DNA of 64,000 nt, from NCBI GenBank assembly GCA_021613375.1, contig CM038715.1, positions 62,001-126,000 on the forward strand, read 5' to 3'. A program made the position numbers and the translations under genes. Source of the DNA: Megaleporinus macrocephalus (Eukaryota; Chordata; Actinopteri; Characiformes; Anostomidae). Under the pieces are notes generated by a model. It ran no database searches, was not told where the DNA came from, and saw only the letters and a list, made by a program, of their open reading frames with translations. Below, one piece after another: positions 58,095-64,000 of this stretch (the first letter of the stretch is position 1; each line of letters begins with the position of its first letter).

Positions 58095-58454
58095 TGAAGA
58101 GGGCACTCCTCCTATCCCTCCGTGCCGGAGTGTCTCCGAACATCTGCTTCTCGGTCTCTCTGCCTTGGTCACGCTTTCCCTGCTCTAAGGCTGGCTCTTC
58201 TCTCAGCCCTGGGGGTGGTAATTAATATGACGGACATTCTATTGAGTCTTTGTGCACGCGTGATTCATTTAGTGGGAGTTGTTCGAGGAGCAGTTCTAAT
58301 TAAACCCTCATTTTTTTTTATTCCACACTGTCAAGAGCTTCTCTTTCAACTATTGTTTTCTCCTCGGGTCTCTCTTTAGCTCCGCCGCAGCAATGAGCCA
58401 TGGACCTTATTTGTTTCAAAAGACCTCCCACCCGACAGACACACGCATGTATAC

Positions 58455-59331
58455 TAGAGATGGGCCGATCGGCGTTTCTTAGGCCGATTCCGATCGCTGA
58501 TCACCTTTCAGCGCAAACGGCCGAGAGCCGATACCAATTGAGGGCGGGGCTATATGCCACGACAGGCTACATGTAGTTATTAGTGCAGGCAAGTCATGAA
58601 ACGTGGTCTAAACTGGTTTATTACCATTTTTAATGAGCTCATATGAAACAGCATAATATTTTTAACTAGATTAACAGTAAATAAACAAAGTAAATCAAAC
58701 AAATATCCCCAATACTGCAATCATTACATGTAGACCCTTAATTTAAAATTAAAAAAGATAATTAAATAAATGCAGTAAAAACTGCAGTCATTAAACGCAG
58801 ACTCTGTTATTTTAAACTAAATTTGTAATCATTAAATGTGGATCTTGAATTATTGCTGCTGTTCTGTTTGTACCGGTCAGATCTGGTCTGTATGGTGTTC
58901 TGGGTTATTAGTTTTGTGTTAGCTGTGTGTTCTAGCTCTGCTGTTTGCTGATACTCACTGTATTCAGCTGTGTGCAGTGCTGTATCAGATTAGTAGTTAA
59001 ATGACTTTGTTTTGGTTCCCCAACGAGACACACTGATTTTACTAATTTTACAAAACGTCCTGGATGAGTCCGGGTCACATACGGCAACAAACTGCCAGAC
59101 GGACAGCACAAGGCAAACTGTTCTGGCGAGGCCGCTGCTTTAGTTAGTCTGTGGAAAATGAAAGGGTATGTATTTCCACCTAGTGGTTCAGATAGGAATT
59201 GCAACCTGACCGGAGGGGGTTTCAGTGAAATGCTAGCTGAAAATACAGAAATTAAGCTCATTTGTTTTACGCCATCGATCGGCTGATCACATATTTTGAT
59301 TTAAAATCAGCCGATACCGATACATAGCCGA
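58455..59331 (-). mobile_element. hAT-like element, agatgggccgatc family, right end eroded
   Basis: The left end tagagatgggccgatcggcg is intact. The body is the reverse complement of 47995-48723, including the ccacctagtggttcagatag and gtctgtggaaaatgaaaggg regions. The other end should read …ccatctcta but decays after acatagccgata near 59331. No TSD could be confirmed. Confidence 0.75.
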
Positions 59332-59609
59332 TACACACAAACGTGCAGACAAAAAGTGATGCTTTTGGTCAAAAAAAAATTATTAAAATCTTGTCATATG
59401 TCAAATATGGAGATGCATATAAGAGTGGTTTAATGGTTATTTCTAGTGTATGTAGTTGAACAAATCAGGAATAACCTCGGCATAACATTACAATCCCATT
59501 AGAACGCCGATCGTCTTCGCCAGACTTTGTGATTGACAGCTCATGACCTAGTTTACCTCCTTGAGAAAGACTGATCAGTAGAGACATGATGGGTGTGGGC
59601 AGCACTCTG

Positions 59610-59612
<3 letters not shown>

Positions 59613-59649
<37 letters not shown>

Positions 59650-59656
59650 TCTCTCA
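59613..59656. repeat. (CT)n microsatellite
   Basis: This is a CT run of about 32 bp followed by a short interrupted stretch. Confidence 0.95.
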
Positions 59657-60862
59657 ATCTTTTGCTTTCCTTCAAAAAAGAAAAGAGTACTCGAGAATAT
59701 CTCTCACTTCATCCCCTCATCTATGGGGGTGAGAAAGATATACTATCACCAAATCATCAAAGCAGCGAGCTAAGCATTTCAGCACACTCAGGGTTCCAGC
59801 AGTTTTGATCACACGGGCAAGGACAAAGCAATAGACCCTGGACACTTCTTCTGTTTTCCTTTAGCTTTCTCTTTTATCTTATCTTCCATTAATCCCGCTA
59901 CTAAGCTCGTCCTTGTTCTGTCCCAGTTTGGGCCTCGTGGCTGTTGTTCGTGTATTTGCTGTGCTGGTGTGTTCCTGTTAGACAGCAGCATAAAACAACA
60001 GACTCTATCACTCTTCCCCACTCACTGAGGAGGATGCACACATCTCTCCTGACAACAGAGCTTTTCAATTTTAATCAATCTTTTCAATATGACAGGACGG
60101 ATATTTCACCATGGTGACAGCAGTACACACTCATCCTGGTCCGCGGAGAGGGGTCTCAGTGCCATTAACCACAGAGCCAGGACCACCGAGCAGAGCTTAT
60201 GGGCAATCGAGGAGGACCAGTGGACTCTATGTTCTGGGTCAGTTCACGGATGTGTGCGTGGGTGACAGGTGTGCGCTGGGGTTGACAGGCTGTGGCGTCT
60301 CTGCAGGGTTACACAGAGGTTGGTCTGGGTGGGAGTCGGGGGAAAGCAGCGCAGAGAGGAGAGGAGGGAAAGAGACAAGGAGGCTATAAATAACGTGGCA
60401 GTCAGGTCTGGGTGGCTGAATGCAGCTCATAACAGGAGCATTGCCAACCGGAGGATTCAAAAAGCCTTCGGAGTTCCCGAAATTGGATTAACCAACACGT
60501 ACAAAAGGCTACAGCCAGGGCTGCTGTTTAGTGCCTCTGCGTGTCTGTCCTCCCACGGTTAGGCTTCCTCTTCCAACATGTTGCTGCCAGCGAGCTGGGC
60601 CTGTGTTTGTATATGCAAAGGGATGGTTGGATTAGGCAGCATGTGCATAAAAACAAAACACTGTTTCATCACTGTTATAAGATAATCTCTCATCTTTATT
60701 GAAGGGAGATAAAGCATTGTGGACTTTATGTATATTCATTCATTCTTATATCTTGAAATATTAGTTTGGATTTTAAAAGTAAATGACATTTTAGTCAAAA
60801 GATTATCATCAAAACTAAATTAAAATTTCATCACGAGAAGGTGAGGGCATAAGAGTGGTACA

Positions 60863-61024
60863 CAGGGGTGATTGTAGGCTTACAGGTTTAGGGGTGCCCA
60901 AATGAGAACCGTTCATAAAAAAAAAAATACATTTTAAAGTCATTTTAAACTATTAACGCAAAATCAGTGTTAGGGCTACACTGTGACTGGAAAGACAACA
61001 ACAAATCTTAAAAAAAAAAAAAGA

Positions 61025-61068
<44 letters not shown>

Positions 61069-61342
61069 TTTTCTCATTGAATATTGAGCTTCTGTGGGCT
61101 AAAGGGTGACCAGATGAGAATGAGAGAAATTCTGGGCATGAGACTTGGGGTGAGTGTGTCATGACAGAATAATTAGAATAATTCAGATCAGACACACCAA
61201 TTCTAATAATCAGTTATCAATATTATTACCATTATCAACAGATTCTGAGCATATGATCAAGATCGTGCTGGCCTTACTCTCTCACCAGAACCTGCCTCTC
61301 TTTTCTAAAAAAAGCATCTATATCTACAGCTGACTAGCTGAC

Positions 61343-61373
<31 letters not shown>

Positions 61374-61919
61374 ACAGAGTTATGTTATAGTATCATCTCT
61401 TCATATCTTATCATTCTGTATCATTAATTATCTAATACACATACAGACAGCTCTACTCTACACCTTAACTTTAATAACACACAGACTAACCAACAGCACA
61501 GCAGCTCCAGCTTCTCTCACTCTTTATAAACAGTAAACACACCACCTGCAGCATTAGCCTGATAATTTATAATAAACCCTCAGATATTCACTCCTAGCTA
61601 CAATAACAGAATAAAGAGTGATCAGAAATATGGGTTAGGGTTCGAGCTAGGATGATGCTGTATTTCCGTTGTTAAAATAATTGGTTTAACCATTTACTCT
61701 CTATGATTTTAACTTTTTCCAGCTTATCAGAGACAAATTTTTTCTCTCTTCTTTCTTTCACTCTCTTTCACTTTTTTTTGTCTTGTTAAGCGTCCTTGGG
61801 TTTGTGAAAGACGCTATATAAGTGCGACCTATTATTATTAAAACAAAAAAAACATTTTTTTAACCATAATCTTTAGGGGTCCCAGCACCCTAGCTCAACT
61901 AGGGCTAGCTATGCCCCTG
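60863..61919. mobile_element. Probable hAT-like element, 1057 bp, containing a LINE-tail fragment
   Basis: It starts caggggtgattgtaggc and its right end read inward is caggggcatagctagcc. The flanking 8-mers gtggtaca (60855-60862) and gtggttta (61920-61927) match at 6 of 8. The interior includes (TA)n at about 61026-61064, (CA)n at about 61343-61367, and at about 61780-61840 the words cgtccttgggttt and cgctatataagtgc, typical of a LINE 3' end with a TATTATTA tail. Confidence 0.6.
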
Positions 61920-62618
61920 GTGGTTTATATGAGGCATGTAATGCGTGTGAGGAGGAGTTGGCGTGGCCCTTCTCCCAAACTTAAGACATTTCATAACTTC
62001 ATTATAAGTAGTATAAATGGCACTAGGCCGAGGTATCCGGTTGATATCAGACTGATTTGATATCACAGGGGAAAAAATGTACTTAGTACCTACTTAGCCT
62101 CTTTTGCACTATAAAATCAAACGTGTACCATGGCCGTACTGTGCTACATGCCAGTTACAGGTTCTTTTTCCATCTGCTGAACTGCTGAACTACACAGCGA
62201 CTAACAGGCTAACAGGTTAACAGTCATCGAATCAACCAGCCACTTGAATTTGTGCTCTCAAATATAAATATGAATTAAACAAGTTTTATAATTATTCACA
62301 GAACATGCTGGTTACCAGTGTTTGTTGTGTAAAGACTACTAGGTGCTGCCGTTAATCAGCTTTAATCAGTTTATTGAGTTGTTTGCTTATTATTATTTTT
62401 TATTATTATTTATTTTATTTTTTTCATTTTTTTTCTTTCCTCTTTTTTCTTTTTTCTTTTCTTTTTCTCTCTCCTCTTTTCCTCTCCTTTACTGCCTGTC
62501 AGGTCTGGCTAAACTAATAAATTAATTAAATAAAAATACAAATATTAACAAGAATAAGCTTTAAAAACCTATAGAGCTGTTCTTGTAAAAGCAAATATGT
62601 TTGGTACATCAGTGCATT

Positions 62619-62956
62619 TGTCATGCCCCGCTCGTCTTCCCCTGTCTAAGTCCGTGTTTACGTTCTGTCATTCTCATGTGCTTGTGTTTACATGTGTCAT
62701 GTGCTCCTGTGTCTCCGCCCTTGCCCCACCTTGTACACCTGTTCCCGAATAGTGTTTATTCCCGTCACCTGTTCCCTGTGTTCCTTATACACTGTGTTTG
62801 CAGTCTGTGTTTGTTCGTCATTGTCTTGGTATGTGTCGTGGTATTGCCGTCATGGCTTCCAGTCTGTTTTCCTTTTGTTTATGATTGTTTAATTAAAAGC
62901 TTGTGCTTGTGTCCGATCCTGCGGATCATCATTCCGATTGCGAAAATTGCCAGACA
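62619..62956 (+). mobile_element. LTR-like element, 338 bp
   Basis: It starts TGTCATGCCCC and ends CCAGACA, with a TATA-like cttatacac at about 62786 and an ATTAAA signal near 62891. The body is C/T-rich (gtctccgcccttgccccacc). No duplicated flank was found, so boundaries and class (solo LTR or another retroposon) are uncertain. Confidence 0.45.
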
Positions 62957-62959
62957 TGA

Positions 62960-64000
62960 AAGGTTAAAAAAATAAAAATAAAAAAATCAACGTTTTCTGG
63001 TCAAAAAATTATGATTTTGTTGTTTTTTGTTTTCTTTTTTTAGCAGGAGTGATGAGCAGCTGTAAATGGCTATGCTAATGCTAACTAGGAGACTAACTAG
63101 GAGAGCAGAGCTTCTCAGAACTTTTTCCTCATTCTATCAGGAGTCCTGCCCATATAAGGGATTTAAAGGTTAAGAGTGGACTGAAGTGAAGCTTGGTAAA
63201 TCACAATTGTTCACAGCTGTGCTGTTTTTAATGCAACATCAGATTTAGTAACTGTTGTTAAATTAATGATTGGATGTTGATGGAATAAAAATTGTGCATT
63301 GCCTTTTTAATATTTGCAACCACGTATACTTAATATGTTTTTATTTAATTGTTTTTTGAAGTCTAAAAATCTCCACAAGCAACTGTCTTTACTCAAACAA
63401 CTAAACCTATATGTACCACTATTCCCATTTAACAAGTCTACCAAGTCATCCTTGTCAAACCCAGTGCAGAGTAAAGTGGGCAGCTGGGACAGTCCACTGA
63501 GGCTCAAGCAAGCTGCATACAGTTGCCCAGTCCATAAATCCTGACAGCAAACACAGTGGACTCTGCATATGTTTGCTTTGCCTGCAGCACTTTTCAATAG
63601 CTCCACACCAAACGGGAAATCACATCCCACTGGGCTCCTCACTAAGCAAACGTATGGATCCTAATCTGTTGGCTGAGGGTTTTTCTCTCCAGCTTCAGCC
63701 GCATATCCCAGCTTCCAGAGCGGCCTACAACACTGCATGAAATACAATTAGGCTCTAAATATAACTCGGAGTTTTAAAAGATTTACTTCCACTCCTGTCT
63801 CCAGGCATTGTCACTGAGCCATGCTAATTTCTGCTTTATGATGAAGTGCTGCTACTGCAACCTCACAGCTGTCCTCACACCTTTCTTAATATTTTGAGGA
63901 GATTATAGTATGCACACACTTTTACACACGTATTTGGTAGGTTGACTAGGAGGTGTCCTTCTGTTTGTTCTCTAGCTGGCAGCGAAAGAGCAGCTTCTTA
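62960..64000. other. Unclassified intronic sequence at the window end
   Basis: 62960-63300 is AT-rich. From about 63350 to 64000 the sequence is non-repetitive and compositionally balanced, with no transposon ends, microsatellites or convincing frames on either strand. The next usp54 exon is expected beyond 64000. Conservation could not be judged from sequence alone. Confidence 0.4.

Larger units (their letters stand above)
40469..64000 (-). other. usp54: usp54 upstream intron (partial, at least 23.5 kb)
   Basis: Acceptor CACAG adjoins 40468; the upstream exon is not in the window. Transposons and repeats are listed separately. Stretches where I recognise nothing: 40510-41180 (fairly GC-rich), 41360-42340, 42890-44470, 45320-46000, 46600-47100, 49085-50120, 51700-52870, 52920-54310 (one unassigned frame region at 53664-53980, minus), 55420-56700, 57120-58050, 59340-60850 apart from a CT run, and 61930-62610 (with a T/C-rich patch near 62390-62480). 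Confidence 0.75.

Noticed and set aside
59809..60021. Candidate for the upstream USP54 exon (a GQN-like codon run on the minus strand)
   Set aside because: The surrounding peptide does not continue as the NSCFLNSALQ box, and no phase-0 donor after CTGCAG is present.
1..64000. tRNA, rRNA or other structured RNA genes
   Set aside because: No cloverleaf with A and B boxes or rRNA core words was found by eye; a covariance-model search would be decisive.

Overview
The window is teleost fish genomic DNA that lies almost entirely inside one gene. Four short exons on the minus strand (40376-40468, 11667-11801, 3087-3200, 1687-1769) join in phase to give 141 codons plus two bases of a ubiquitin-specific protease domain. 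The peptide reads as USP54 (usp54; which fish paralogue cannot be told). All four exons have consensus GT/AG sites. The exon carrying the catalytic-cysteine box should lie upstream, beyond position 64000, and the rest of the gene lies below position 1. No second gene, tRNA, rRNA or other RNA gene was found.

The other 99% is intron. It holds old and young transposable elements, dispersed fish repeats, microsatellites and three large minisatellites. Several elements were delimited by terminal inverted repeats plus target-site duplications (TSDs): hAT-like elements at 600-1322, 14354-16159 (with a 383-bp element nested inside), 47995-48723 and 60863-61919; a probable one at 17193-18003; a PIF/Harbinger-like element at 50390-50799; a piggyBac-like element at 27738-28731; a Tc1-type miniature element at 42352-42879; and a 1-kb foldback at 33145-34140. 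There is also a Tc1 transposase relic (about 13060-13505), a solo LTR (18507-19079), a 5'-truncated L1-like LINE (19105-19824) and two LINE-like tails (about 6955-7280 and 56737-57033). The mix of families, including a foldback repeat common in characin and catfish genomes, suggests an otophysan fish, perhaps a characiform; this is inference.

The tandem arrays stand out. 21175-26647 is 421 units of 13 bp with no net length change from end to end. Because 13 is not a multiple of 3 and the unit makes no stop codon on the plus strand, all three plus frames stay open for 5.5 kb; these frames are not genes. 7281-8880 is 80 units of 20 bp grown from the 3' tail of a LINE-like repeat. 5271-5994 is 16 units of 45 bp inside a terminal-inverted-repeat element. 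Nearby, a 580-bp copy of sequence from about 6350-6928 sits at 9988-10568 between 19-bp direct repeats.

No new multi-gene system is visible. What deserves a second look is the repeat biology: how the arrays arose, kept register and duplicated internally, and several insertion histories that can be read directly from paired copies within the window. All alignments, counts and coordinates were made by eye.
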